Source of the DNA: an uncultured Bacteroidales bacterium
Lineage (GTDB): Bacteria > Bacteroidota > Bacteroidia > Bacteroidales > F082
NCBI GenBank assembly: GCA_947305795.1
Contig: CAMZEK010000002.1
Span: 43,989-107,988, forward strand
Direction of reading: 5' to 3'
Length of the DNA: 64,000 bases
Shown: positions 50,578 to 58,612 of the stretch, piece after piece
Layout: each line of letters starts with the position of its first letter
Numbering within the stretch: the stretch's first letter is position 1
The notes under the pieces: generated by a model
The model's input: the letters and a program-made list of their open reading frames with translations, nothing else
What the model was told of the DNA's origin: nothing
The model's database searches: none
Program-made: the position numbers and the translations under genes

Positions 50578-53001
50578 TCAGAATTTAAGACCATAACTGA
50601 TGGAGGGGATGATGGGGAAGATGCTGGCTTGCATCAGGACCTTCTTTTCTTGTCCGGTCTCCGAATCATAATTATAATTCGTGTAGACGATGAAGGGGTT
50701 TTGGTGGTTGTAGACGTTGTAGATGCTGAAGTTCAGGGTGCCCGTGCTGTGTTTGAACTGGTGGTGGAGGTTCATGCCAAGGTCGAGGCGGTGGTAGTTG
50801 CCCATGCGGAAGTTGTTGCGTTCCAGGGCATGGATTTGTGTCATGTAGCCGTATTCGTTGGGAAAAGTCTCGTAGATTTGCGTTCCAAGGGTGCCGCAGT
50901 TACCGCTGCTGAAGACCCACGTGGCGCTGAGGTCGAACTTGTCGCTGAACTTGTGGTTCACGGTGATGCTCACATCGTGGCGACGGTCGTACTTGGCGGG
51001 AAACACCTTTCCGTTGTTGATCATCTGGCCTTCGCGGTCGAAGAGGCGCTTGGCATGAGCCCAGGTGTAGCCCACCCAGCCCGTGGTCTTGCCGAAAGAG
51101 CGTTGCACGAGGAATTCCACGCCGTAGGCCCAGCCTTTGCCCATGCAGACCTTGTTTTCCCATGTCTCGCTGGAGCCGTAGAACGAGGCACCGTCCTTGT
51201 ATTCCAGCAGGTTGTTCATGCTTTTGTAGTAGCCCTCGATGGAGATGTCGAACAAGCGCGGCAACTCATAGAACGCGCCCAACGACACCTGATGGGCGTT
51301 CATCGGGACGATTTTCGCCGTGACAGGCACCCAAAGGTCGGTGGGCAGGCTCAGGCTGCTGTTGGAGAGAAGGTGGACATATTGCGTCATGTAGGCATAA
51401 CCCGCCTTGAGCGACAGGTTGGAGGCCAGCATGATGCTGGTGCTCAAGCGCGGCTGCACGCTTTGGTAGGTCTTGCCCTCCACGGTGAAGGTGGAATAAT
51501 GCAAGCCCGCATTGACGCGGAAGATGTCACCGAAGGTCATGTTGTCCTCGGCATAAAGGGCAGTCTCGTGGGCATAAACGCGCGGCGAGCCGGCGGTGGT
51601 GTCATAACTGTAAGAATAGGCGTCGGTTGTTGCGTCGTATTTCATCGATTGCACATCGGGCCGGAACTGGTGATAGGTGTAGTTGCCGCCAAAACGAATC
51701 TCATGGTTGGGCAAAGGGGTGTAATCGAAATCGACCTTGGCCGTCAGGTCGTAAATGCCCGAGGCGTAGGTCATGCCATATTCTTCTTTGTTGGTGATGT
51801 TGTTAATCAGGTCGGTGTCTTCTTCCGTCATGGTCATGCCGAGGTTGTGGCGGTATTGCGTATAGTTGACAGAAGCGTCCATGAACAGTTTTTGCGACAT
51901 GACATGGTTCCAACGCAGCGCGCCCACCATATTGCCCCACTTCCAGTCGAGGCGTTCATCACCAAGATATTTGTACGTGCTTGACTCGTAATCCTTGTTG
52001 CGTATACCGAAATAGATGGCATCGTCGCCATTGTAAAAACTGAGATAAATCCTGTCTTTGTCGGAAATTTTCCAGTTCAACTTGGCGTTGAGGTCGTAGA
52101 AATAATAACCCACGCTTAACTTGTCAACACCATCAAGCTGTTTCTTCGCAATCCACATGGCCGGTTTCATGAGCAGGTCACTGTAGGTGCGGCGGAACGA
52201 GAGGTTGAATGACAGCTTGTCCTTCACAATGGGGCCTTCAAAATTCAGCTTGGAGGAAATGAGTCCGATGCTGACGTTGCCATGGTAATGCTGCATGTCG
52301 CCTTCTTTCATGCGAACGTCGACCACCGAGGAAAGGCGTCCACCGAAATGCGCCGGGAAGCTGCCTTTGTACAAAGTGACGTTTTTCAGCGCATCGGGGT
52401 TGAAGACCGAGAAGAAGCCGAACATGTGGTTGACGTTATAGACTGGCACGCCGTCCAAGAGCAGCAGGTTCTCGTCGGGACCGCCGCCTCGCACGTACAT
52501 GCCTGCCGAGCCTTCCGAGCCGTTTTGCACGCCAGGGAGCAACTGTATGGCTTTCAGTACGTCGGCCTCGCCAAACAGGGTCGGGATGGTCTTGATTTGC
52601 TGTACGGGCAGCTCCACCACGCTCATCTGCGGACTCTGTGCACTGACCGTGCTGCGCGAAGCCTCCACGACCACCTCGTCCAACTGGATGTTGGTGGTGA
52701 GCGAGAAATTCAAGTTGAGGTTTTCTTTCAGGTCAAAAGTTTGGTTTTGCTGTGCGTAACCTACATAGGAGACTTGCAAATCGACCTTGCCTTGGTCGAG
52801 AGTTAAGGTGTAAAAGCCATAACTATTTGTTGCACAGCCTTTTCCTGAATTTTTGTCGAAAATGGTTGCCCCGATGAGGGTTTCCTTACTGTCGGCATCC
52901 ATGACATAGCCGCTGATGGTGCGCCGTTGCGCAAAGCCTGGCAAACAGGCCAACCCAAGGCCGATGACGAGAAGCCATCGGCGGAAGTAATGATGTTTCA
53001 T
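50578..53001 (-). CDS. TonB-dependent receptor with carboxypeptidase-regulatory-like domain
   Basis: An 807-residue outer-membrane receptor. Signal peptide (1-25, ..CLPGFA), beta-sandwich extension (about 26-110, TISGYVMDADSKETLIGATI), plug domain with SAQSPQMSVVELPVQQIKTIPTLFGEADVLKAIQLLPGVQ and GMYVRGGGPDENLLLLDGVPVYNVNHMFG, then a barrel ending FPIIPSISYGLKF. Unlike SusC it lacks a SusD partner and is paired with DUF4249. ATG 53001 is used; the frame extends three codons to a TTG. Likely substrate: siderophore, metal chelate or peptide; not determinable. Confidence 0.92.
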   Translation of the reverse strand: MKHHYFRRWLLVIGLGLACLPGFAQRRTISGYVMDADSKETLIGATIFDKNSGKGCATNSYGFYTLTLDQGKVDLQVSYVGYAQQNQTFDLKENLNLNFSLTTNIQLDEVVVEASRSTVSAQSPQMSVVELPVQQIKTIPTLFGEADVLKAIQLLPGVQNGSEGSAGMYVRGGGPDENLLLLDGVPVYNVNHMFGFFSVFNPDALKNVTLYKGSFPAHFGGRLSSVVDVRMKEGDMQHYHGNVSIGLISSKLNFEGPIVKDKLSFNLSFRRTYSDLLMKPAMWIAKKQLDGVDKLSVGYYFYDLNAKLNWKISDKDRIYLSFYNGDDAIYFGIRNKDYESSTYKYLGDERLDWKWGNMVGALRWNHVMSQKLFMDASVNYTQYRHNLGMTMTEEDTDLINNITNKEEYGMTYASGIYDLTAKVDFDYTPLPNHEIRFGGNYTYHQFRPDVQSMKYDATTDAYSYSYDTTAGSPRVYAHETALYAEDNMTFGDIFRVNAGLHYSTFTVEGKTYQSVQPRLSTSIMLASNLSLKAGYAYMTQYVHLLSNSSLSLPTDLWVPVTAKIVPMNAHQVSLGAFYELPRLFDISIEGYYKSMNNLLEYKDGASFYGSSETWENKVCMGKGWAYGVEFLVQRSFGKTTGWVGYTWAHAKRLFDREGQMINNGKVFPAKYDRRHDVSITVNHKFSDKFDLSATWVFSSGNCGTLGTQIYETFPNEYGYMTQIHALERNNFRMGNYHRLDLGMNLHHQFKHSTGTLNFSIYNVYNHQNPFIVYTNYNYDSETGQEKKVLMQASIFPIIPSISYGLKF

Positions 53002-53105
53002 TTCAATCAAAGATGTTAAAACTCTGTAATGCTGTTAAAACTTCCATTTTTAACGTGTACTTTTCAAAAATATTGTAAAAATGGGGTTTCCACAACAAAA
53101 AAGGT

Positions 53106-53113
53106 GTATCTTT
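53106..53113 (+). promoter_or_regulatory. -7 promoter box of the YtxH/holin-like pair
   Basis: TATCTTTG, about 53 bases before ATG 53166. Confidence 0.5.
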
Positions 53114-53165
53114 GCCATATTAAATCAGAGGAAGTTAACTCTTAATCCTTTAAAATATTACGCTT

Positions 53166-53387
53166 ATGAAATCAAGTTCGTTTTTTGCACTGTTGACAGG
53201 CGTAGCCGCCGGTGTTACTTTAGGTATCCTTTTGGCTCCTGAAAAAGGAGAAGAAACCCGCAAGAAGATAAAAAAGACTGCGGAAGACTGCGTTGACAAA
53301 GTGAAAGAAAAGATTTCCGACCTCAGAGCTTCCGCCGAGGAAGCCGCTGACGATGTTGACCCTGCCGAACAACCCAATCCTGCCTAA
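53166..53387 (+). CDS. YtxH domain-containing small membrane protein
   Basis: 73 residues: an N-terminal membrane helix (SFFALLTGVAAGVTLGILLAP) followed by the EKGEETRKKIKK motif that defines the YtxH family, then a charged amphipathic coil. Often linked with envelope stress in Bacteroidetes. The next gene begins two bases after its stop, so the two are surely co-translated. Confidence 0.88.
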   Translation: MKSSSFFALLTGVAAGVTLGILLAPEKGEETRKKIKKTAEDCVDKVKEKISDLRASAEEAADDVDPAEQPNPA

Positions 53388-53388
53388 G

Positions 53389-53943
53389 ATGAGTAAGTTT
53401 ACAGCTCCTGTCGACAAATTGGTCCACGAGACCACTGGCTACATCAACGCGCAGATAGACGATGTGAAGCTGCGCACAATTAAAGGGCTTTCCCAAGGCA
53501 CATCGGCCGTTGCGAGGCTCCTGCTTATCTTTATTGTTGTTGGTGCCGTAATAACAACCTTGTCTTTTGCGGTTGTCCTATGGATCGGGGAAATGCTGCA
53601 CAGCTATGCGTTGGCTGCCTTTATTATGGTAGGCGTGTTGCTGCTTGTCCTTGTGGTGCTTTTCCTACTGCGCAAGCAAATCTTCAAAAACAGCTTTGTC
53701 GCCATGTATACCGATGTCTTCTACCAGAAAGAAAAGAAACCAGAGGGCCTGAAAACCCAGGAAGGTGTAGACATGGCTATCTGGAATGCAGAAACCCACA
53801 TCAAGGAACAAGAAGGGGACATTTCTTATGCGTTCAACCAATGCAAGGAGTTCTATACACTTAGGCATTTCTTGAGTGAAGGGATTCCCGCCGCTATCAG
53901 TTCTCTCTTCGGAAAAAAGGAGAAGAAAGATAAGTCACATTGA
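53389..53943 (+). CDS. Phage-holin-like (holin superfamily III/DUF1469-type) membrane protein
   Basis: 184 residues, with two adjacent membrane helices (LLLIFIVVGAVITTLSFAVVLWIG and ALAAFIMVGVLLLVLVVLFLL) joined by a short loop, preceded by an amphipathic N-terminus. This is the layout of the 'phage holin family' proteins that pair with YtxH genes; despite the name no phage genes are nearby and the role is likely envelope-related. The C-terminal ~65 residues are cytoplasmic and charged (KKEKKDKSH at the end). The ATG at 53389 is preferred over the in-frame 53353. Confidence 0.8.
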   Translation: MSKFTAPVDKLVHETTGYINAQIDDVKLRTIKGLSQGTSAVARLLLIFIVVGAVITTLSFAVVLWIGEMLHSYALAAFIMVGVLLLVLVVLFLLRKQIFKNSFVAMYTDVFYQKEKKPEGLKTQEGVDMAIWNAETHIKEQEGDISYAFNQCKEFYTLRHFLSEGIPAAISSLFGKKEKKDKSH

Positions 53944-53960
53944 CACCAAACATTGTCACC

Positions 53961-54000
53961 AAAATGCAGGGCTACCACATTGTGGCAGCCCTGCATTTTT
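53961..54000. terminator. Terminator between convergent holin-like and S41 genes
   Basis: AAAATGCAGGGCT (53961-53973) and AGCCCTGCATTTT (53987-53999) form a 13-bp stem, followed by T; works for the plus strand and, given the A-run on the other side, also for the minus strand. Confidence 0.8.
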
Positions 54001-54014
54001 ATATCTATTGACTG

Positions 54015-55055
54015 TCAATAATTAAGGATCCAGTCCGCCGCCGCTTCTATCACATTGTCAATCCCTTGGGCGGTGCTTTCAGGGTCGATGAGGACGCGTA
54101 CATCGGGCGGAACGCCGTTTTCATAGTTGCCACCGTCAAGGGCTAAGGTTCTCGTGATGCTGAAACGGTAAGTCCAGCCATTGGGCAAGCCGCCGCCGTT
54201 GGGCAGGCCGAGACCGCCACCGCTGTAGTCGCCAAACAACTTGACGTTGTCGTAGCCAAAGGTGCAAATGGCAAAGAACGAGGTCGCACTGTAGGACCCA
54301 CGGTCGATAAGCACGGCCACCGGCTTGGTATAAGGCGGTTCGGCGAAAATATCGGCGTAGTTGGTACTGTCGGCGTAGACGGTGGTCAGGTCCGTGAAGG
54401 CATCATGTTCAGGTCCCGACTTGATTTGGGTGTAATACAACGGCTGTCCGTGGTTGTCGAAGATGTCCAACAAGATTCGGATGTTTTCAATGTTGCCGCC
54501 ACCGTTCTGACGTAGGTCGAGAATCAAGCCCTTGCAGTCCTTGTAGCGGTTAAGGAGATACTCCAAATCTTGGACGGTAACATTGTCCATGAAAGAAGAA
54601 TAGCGGATATAAGCCACTTCTCCATTGCGAATAGCGTTGTGAATCAGGCTGCCAGTGGTATGGTAGTTGATAGTCAAGTAATTGAGTATCACAACATTGG
54701 CATCGATGTTTTTCTCGGCATACATCTTATAGTAGACCGAGTCGTTGTGCGACACATCGAAAGCAGAAAACAGGTTGGTATGGCCGTCTTTCAAGGTGTT
54801 GAGTATGGCGGCACAAACCGCAAACAGACTGTCGGAGTCCATGTCGTCGTACACTTTTGGACGGTAGACTTCGTAAACCGAATCCCAATCGACACCCTTG
54901 ATGTCGAAGAAGGAATATTGCTGGTCAACCTTGTTCCAAAGGTAGTCGAACACGTTGACGGGATTGCTTGGCTCAGCATCGTTCATGAAGGCGCGTTCGC
55001 ATGAGGCACAAGCGAAGCCCACAAGGATAAGGAGTGCAAAAATGCTTTTTTTCAT
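54015..55055 (-). CDS. S41-family (C-terminal processing type) peptidase, lipoprotein
   Basis: A 346-residue lipoprotein (CASC lipobox, Cys19). The Bacteroidetes S41 pattern is visible: VDQQYSFFDIKGVDWDSVYE near the start, DGHTNLFSAF, GEVAYIRYSSF, LILDLRQNGGGN, VAVLIDRGSYSATSFFAICTF (region of the catalytic Ser) and GNYENGVPPDVRV at the end. No PDZ domain is obvious, unlike CtpA/Prc. Likely a surface or periplasmic protease. It starts 8 bases after the SGNH-hydrolase gene and is its operon partner. Confidence 0.85.
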   Translation of the reverse strand: MKKSIFALLILVGFACASCERAFMNDAEPSNPVNVFDYLWNKVDQQYSFFDIKGVDWDSVYEVYRPKVYDDMDSDSLFAVCAAILNTLKDGHTNLFSAFDVSHNDSVYYKMYAEKNIDANVVILNYLTINYHTTGSLIHNAIRNGEVAYIRYSSFMDNVTVQDLEYLLNRYKDCKGLILDLRQNGGGNIENIRILLDIFDNHGQPLYYTQIKSGPEHDAFTDLTTVYADSTNYADIFAEPPYTKPVAVLIDRGSYSATSFFAICTFGYDNVKLFGDYSGGGLGLPNGGGLPNGWTYRFSITRTLALDGGNYENGVPPDVRVLIDPESTAQGIDNVIEAAADWILNY

Positions 55056-55063
55056 GGCCGTAA

Positions 55064-56488
55064 TCAATGAAGGTTGAACATCAGGTTAACATTGAGGGTG
55101 TGCAAGGCGTTGTCGGAGCGATAGATAGCCTTGTTTCGTGTGGTGAGATAATCCCAACGGTAGGAAAGTCCGATTTTGTTGCCGTTGGGCAGGTTGAATC
55201 GGATGCCAACGTCGGTGCAGACTCCAGGAAACGCCATGGGAAAGGTCTCATAGCAACTCAAGATGGTGCTGACCAAGTCAAGATCAGAAGTGTAGTTGTC
55301 CATGTAGGAGAAACCAGGACGTGCAGCAATGCCCACGAGGGGCAGGGTCAGTTTGCCATAGATGGACAGCAGGTTGTGGGTGCCGCCATTGATGAAGGCG
55401 AAATCGTATTGCGCCATGCTTCCGGCACATACGTTCTCGAATATCGAAGTTCCCGTTGAGGCATTGTTCATTGAGGGAATGATCTTGAGGTCCATGTAGC
55501 TTTGCACACCGCCGCCAGCCCAAAGGTGGAAACGGTTGCGCTTGCCGTCGTAACAGCGATAAAGGAACTCCGCCCGCATATCGATGCCTATACCATAGCC
55601 CAAGACTTTGTCGAACACGCCACCAATCCATCGATTCTCGACCTGCACATGGCAACGCCGCCATTCGATGATACCGCCATAACTAAGACCGACACCCAAA
55701 CCATCATTGGGATAAGGCACGGTGCCATTGTCGTAGCTGTCCCACCAACCTTCACCCAATCCGCCAAAGAGCCAAATCGAAGTCTTGTGTTTGTGGGAAG
55801 GTTGCGGCAAGCATCCTATCTCCTCCTCAACGGCGGCTTTCCAAAGCTTGTAGCCCTCTCCGTTGATATGGAGGCCGTCATTGGAATACTCGGGGTTCAT
55901 CTTGCCTTCTTCGGTGGCGAAACGGCTGTACAAATCAAGGTAGGTGACGCCTTCCTCTTTCGCCATGGTTTTCAACATGTCGTTGATGATGGACACGTCC
56001 TGCCAGCGTTTGGTGTGTCCTGTGAACAGGCCATAGCAGTCGTTGGTGGGCAGGATGCTCTGCAGGACGATTCTGGTGCGCGGCGACTCTTTCTTGATAC
56101 GTTGCACGATTTCGCGCACGTTCATGGCGATGGTGTCGTTGCTGCGACCCCAATTCATATCGTTAGTGCCAATCATGAGGAAAACCATGGCAGGTTGGCC
56201 TTTGGTGATGGTCTCAAGACGGTTGAGCACTCCATCGGTGATGTCGCCGCTGATGCCACGGTTCTTGCAGTTGGGATTTTCAAACAACTCGCACCATTCG
56301 CCGCCATCGGTGATGCTGTTGCCAAGGAAGATGATGTCGCTTTCCGAAGTCGGCAACGATTCAAAAAGCAGCTCTCGCTGGTCGTAATAGGTGCCGTATT
56401 TCCCCGTTATCTGTGCCTTGGCACAAGGCATCAGCAAAAGGAGCAAAAACAGACCCAATAGATTTTTTGGTAAACGATTTCGATTCAT
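55064..56488 (-). CDS. SGNH/GDSL hydrolase fused to a C-terminal beta-barrel-like domain
   Basis: 474 residues. Signal peptide 1-25. The SGNH esterase domain (about 30-230) has block I LGNSITDGG (Ser58), block III GTNDMNW (Asn109) and block V SNDGLHING (Asp204, His207), so the Ser-Asp-His triad is complete; the family deacetylates or deacylates glycans and glycolipids. From about 240 the sequence changes to alternating aromatic/polar strands (GVGLSYGGIIEWRRCHVQVENRW, FHLWAGGG, VGIRFNLPNGNKIGLSYRWDY) ending NVNLMFNLH, as in small outer-membrane barrels. The fusion would tether an esterase at the outer membrane. Operon with the S41 gene. Confidence 0.8.
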   Translation of the reverse strand: MNRNRLPKNLLGLFLLLLLMPCAKAQITGKYGTYYDQRELLFESLPTSESDIIFLGNSITDGGEWCELFENPNCKNRGISGDITDGVLNRLETITKGQPAMVFLMIGTNDMNWGRSNDTIAMNVREIVQRIKKESPRTRIVLQSILPTNDCYGLFTGHTKRWQDVSIINDMLKTMAKEEGVTYLDLYSRFATEEGKMNPEYSNDGLHINGEGYKLWKAAVEEEIGCLPQPSHKHKTSIWLFGGLGEGWWDSYDNGTVPYPNDGLGVGLSYGGIIEWRRCHVQVENRWIGGVFDKVLGYGIGIDMRAEFLYRCYDGKRNRFHLWAGGGVQSYMDLKIIPSMNNASTGTSIFENVCAGSMAQYDFAFINGGTHNLLSIYGKLTLPLVGIAARPGFSYMDNYTSDLDLVSTILSCYETFPMAFPGVCTDVGIRFNLPNGNKIGLSYRWDYLTTRNKAIYRSDNALHTLNVNLMFNLH

Positions 56489-56513
56489 AAATAGACTGTT
56501 ATAGTTTGACTTG

Positions 56514-56521
56514 CAAAAATA
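56514..56521 (-). promoter_or_regulatory. -7 promoter box of the SGNH/S41 operon
   Basis: Minus-strand TATTTTTG, 26 bases before ATG 56488. Confidence 0.5.
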
Positions 56522-56554
56522 GGGATTTTTTCCCCATCATTATGTCTTTTTGTT

Positions 56555-56562
56555 TATTTTTG
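56555..56562 (+). promoter_or_regulatory. -7 promoter box of the GH97 gene
   Basis: TATTTTTG, 27 bases before ATG 56589, divergent from the box at 56514-56521. Confidence 0.5.
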
Positions 56563-56588
56563 CCCTTGTAAATACAAACCCTTCGGAC

Positions 56589-58589
56589 ATGAAAAAGAAC
56601 AAGACAACCTTCATCCTTTCCGCGCTCCTGCTATTTGCGACCAGCGCCTTTGCCCAAAAGCAATACACTCTGCAATCACCTGACAAAGACATTACTGTCA
56701 CCGTTGAGGTGGGCGAGAGAATCACTTATTCTGTTATGCACGCCAACACCTGCATATTGGCACCTTCGCCTATCGGAATGACCCTGACGGATGGTATCCA
56801 ATTGGGCCAAAAGCCTGTCGTTAAGAGTGCTAAGACACGTTCCGTCAATCAAAGTGTGGAGGCACATTTCTACAAACGTGCCGAAATTCCCGAGGTTTTT
56901 GAAGAATTGGCACTGACCTTAAAAGGGAATTATAAAGTCATTTTCCGCGCCTACGACGAAGGTGTAGCTTATCGTTTCGAGACCGATTTCCGCAAACCCA
57001 TCATCATCGAAAGCGAAACCGCTGACTTCAACTTCGATGCAGATTATAAAGCACTTATTCCGTATGTCAATAGAAGAGCTGGACAAGAAGGCGACCTCAT
57101 CAGCCAGCAGTTCTACAACTCGTTTGAAAACACTTACACGCCTACCACTTTAAGCCAGATGGACCCCATGAAACTGGCTTTTTTGCCCGTTTTGGTCGAA
57201 CTCAAGGATGGCAAAAAAGCCGTCATCACCGAGGCGGATTTGGAGGATTTCCCAGGCTTGTATCTGCGTAATGAGAAGGGCAATAAAGGTTTCACCGCTG
57301 TTCACGCGGGCTATCCCAAGACCCGTGAGCAAGGTGGCCACAACAATTTGCAATGGATTGTGAAGGAACGAGAGAATTTCATTGCCAAGACCGAAGGAAA
57401 ACGCTCGTTCCCGTGGCGTTGCATCGTCATTTCCGAAAGTGACAAGGAACTGGCCGACAGCGACTTGGTTTATCTTTTGGCCTCTCCTTCACGCTTGGAA
57501 GACGACTCTTGGATTCTGCCGGGCAAGGTGGCGTGGGACTGGTGGAACGCATGGAACATCTACGGCGTCGACTTCAAGGCAGGCATCAACAACGACACCT
57601 ATAAATATTATATTGACTTCGCTTCGCAGTACGGCATCGAATACGTCATTTTGGACGAAGGCTGGGCTGTCAACAAGCAGGCCGACCTCTTCCAAGTGGT
57701 GCCCGAAATCGACATTCAGGAACTAGTGGACTATGGAGCGGAACGCAATGTGGGCATCGTGCTTTGGGTGGGCTATGCTGCCATTGACAAGGACATGGAA
57801 CACGTTTGTCAGCACTATTCCGACATGGGCGTTTATGGTTTCAAGGTCGACTTTATGGACGGTGACGACCAAATGATTGTGGATTTCTACTACCGCATGG
57901 CCGAAACTGCCGCCCGCTACAACCTCTTTATTGATTTCCATGGTGCCTACAAACCTACGGGACTACATCGCACCTATCCCAACGTGCTGAATCACGAAGG
58001 CGTGTATGGTTTGGAGCAGGCCAAGTGGGACAACGAAAGCGACCTCGTCACCAACGAAGTCACCATCCCTTTCATCCGCATGGTGGCAGGCCCGTTGGAC
58101 TATACCCAAGGCGCGATGAAAAACGCCAACAAAAACAACTTTGCAGCCATCTACACCGAGCCGATGAGCCAAGGTACACGTTGTCGCCAATTAGCTGAAT
58201 ACGTGATTTTTGAGTCGCCATTCAACATGCTTTGCGATAGCCCGAGCAACTACCTCAACGAAGATGAATGCACCCAATTCATCGCTACCGTGCCCACCAC
58301 TTGGGATGAAACGGTTGTCCTCGACGGCAAAGTGGGTGAATATGTGGTCATTGCCCGTCGTAAAGGATATCATTGGTATGTCGGTGCTATCACCAACTGG
58401 GAGGAGCGTGACATAGTCGTCAACCTTTCCGTGCTGCCCAAATTTGGCGCCAAGTCGGGAAAGATCTTCCGCGACGGCAAAAATGCCAACCGTGTGGCCA
58501 AGGACTATGTTTCGGGACAGATTCAAGTGATGGGCAACAGAGTAAAACTCCACCTCGCCAAAGGCGGTGGTGCGGTAATGGTGTTCTGA
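56589..58589 (+). CDS. Glycoside hydrolase family 97 (alpha-galactosidase/alpha-glucosidase type)
   Basis: A 666-residue periplasmic enzyme. Signal peptide 1-22 (..TSAFA). The N-terminal beta-sandwich (about 25-270, SPDKDITVTVEVGERITYSV) and the TIM barrel (KVAWDWWNAWNIYGVDFKAGIN, EYVILDEGWA, YGFKVDFMDGDDQ, FIDFHGAYKPTGLHRTYPNVLNHEGV) are those of GH97. Asp421 in KVDFMD corresponds to the nucleophile position of the retaining branch (BT1871 type); inverting SusB-like members have a Gly there. Hence a retaining alpha-galactosidase-like activity is more probable than SusB-type alpha-glucosidase. ATG 56589 starts the signal peptide; the longer frame from 56550 precedes the transcript. Confidence 0.9.
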   Translation: MKKNKTTFILSALLLFATSAFAQKQYTLQSPDKDITVTVEVGERITYSVMHANTCILAPSPIGMTLTDGIQLGQKPVVKSAKTRSVNQSVEAHFYKRAEIPEVFEELALTLKGNYKVIFRAYDEGVAYRFETDFRKPIIIESETADFNFDADYKALIPYVNRRAGQEGDLISQQFYNSFENTYTPTTLSQMDPMKLAFLPVLVELKDGKKAVITEADLEDFPGLYLRNEKGNKGFTAVHAGYPKTREQGGHNNLQWIVKERENFIAKTEGKRSFPWRCIVISESDKELADSDLVYLLASPSRLEDDSWILPGKVAWDWWNAWNIYGVDFKAGINNDTYKYYIDFASQYGIEYVILDEGWAVNKQADLFQVVPEIDIQELVDYGAERNVGIVLWVGYAAIDKDMEHVCQHYSDMGVYGFKVDFMDGDDQMIVDFYYRMAETAARYNLFIDFHGAYKPTGLHRTYPNVLNHEGVYGLEQAKWDNESDLVTNEVTIPFIRMVAGPLDYTQGAMKNANKNNFAAIYTEPMSQGTRCRQLAEYVIFESPFNMLCDSPSNYLNEDECTQFIATVPTTWDETVVLDGKVGEYVVIARRKGYHWYVGAITNWEERDIVVNLSVLPKFGAKSGKIFRDGKNANRVAKDYVSGQIQVMGNRVKLHLAKGGGAVMVF

Positions 58590-58612
58590 GAAATCGGGAA
58601 ACTGTTTGTTAA

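Noticed and set aside
53389..53943. Prophage remnant suggested by the holin-like protein
   Set aside because: No other phage genes are near, and the pairing with a YtxH gene is a normal chromosomal arrangement.
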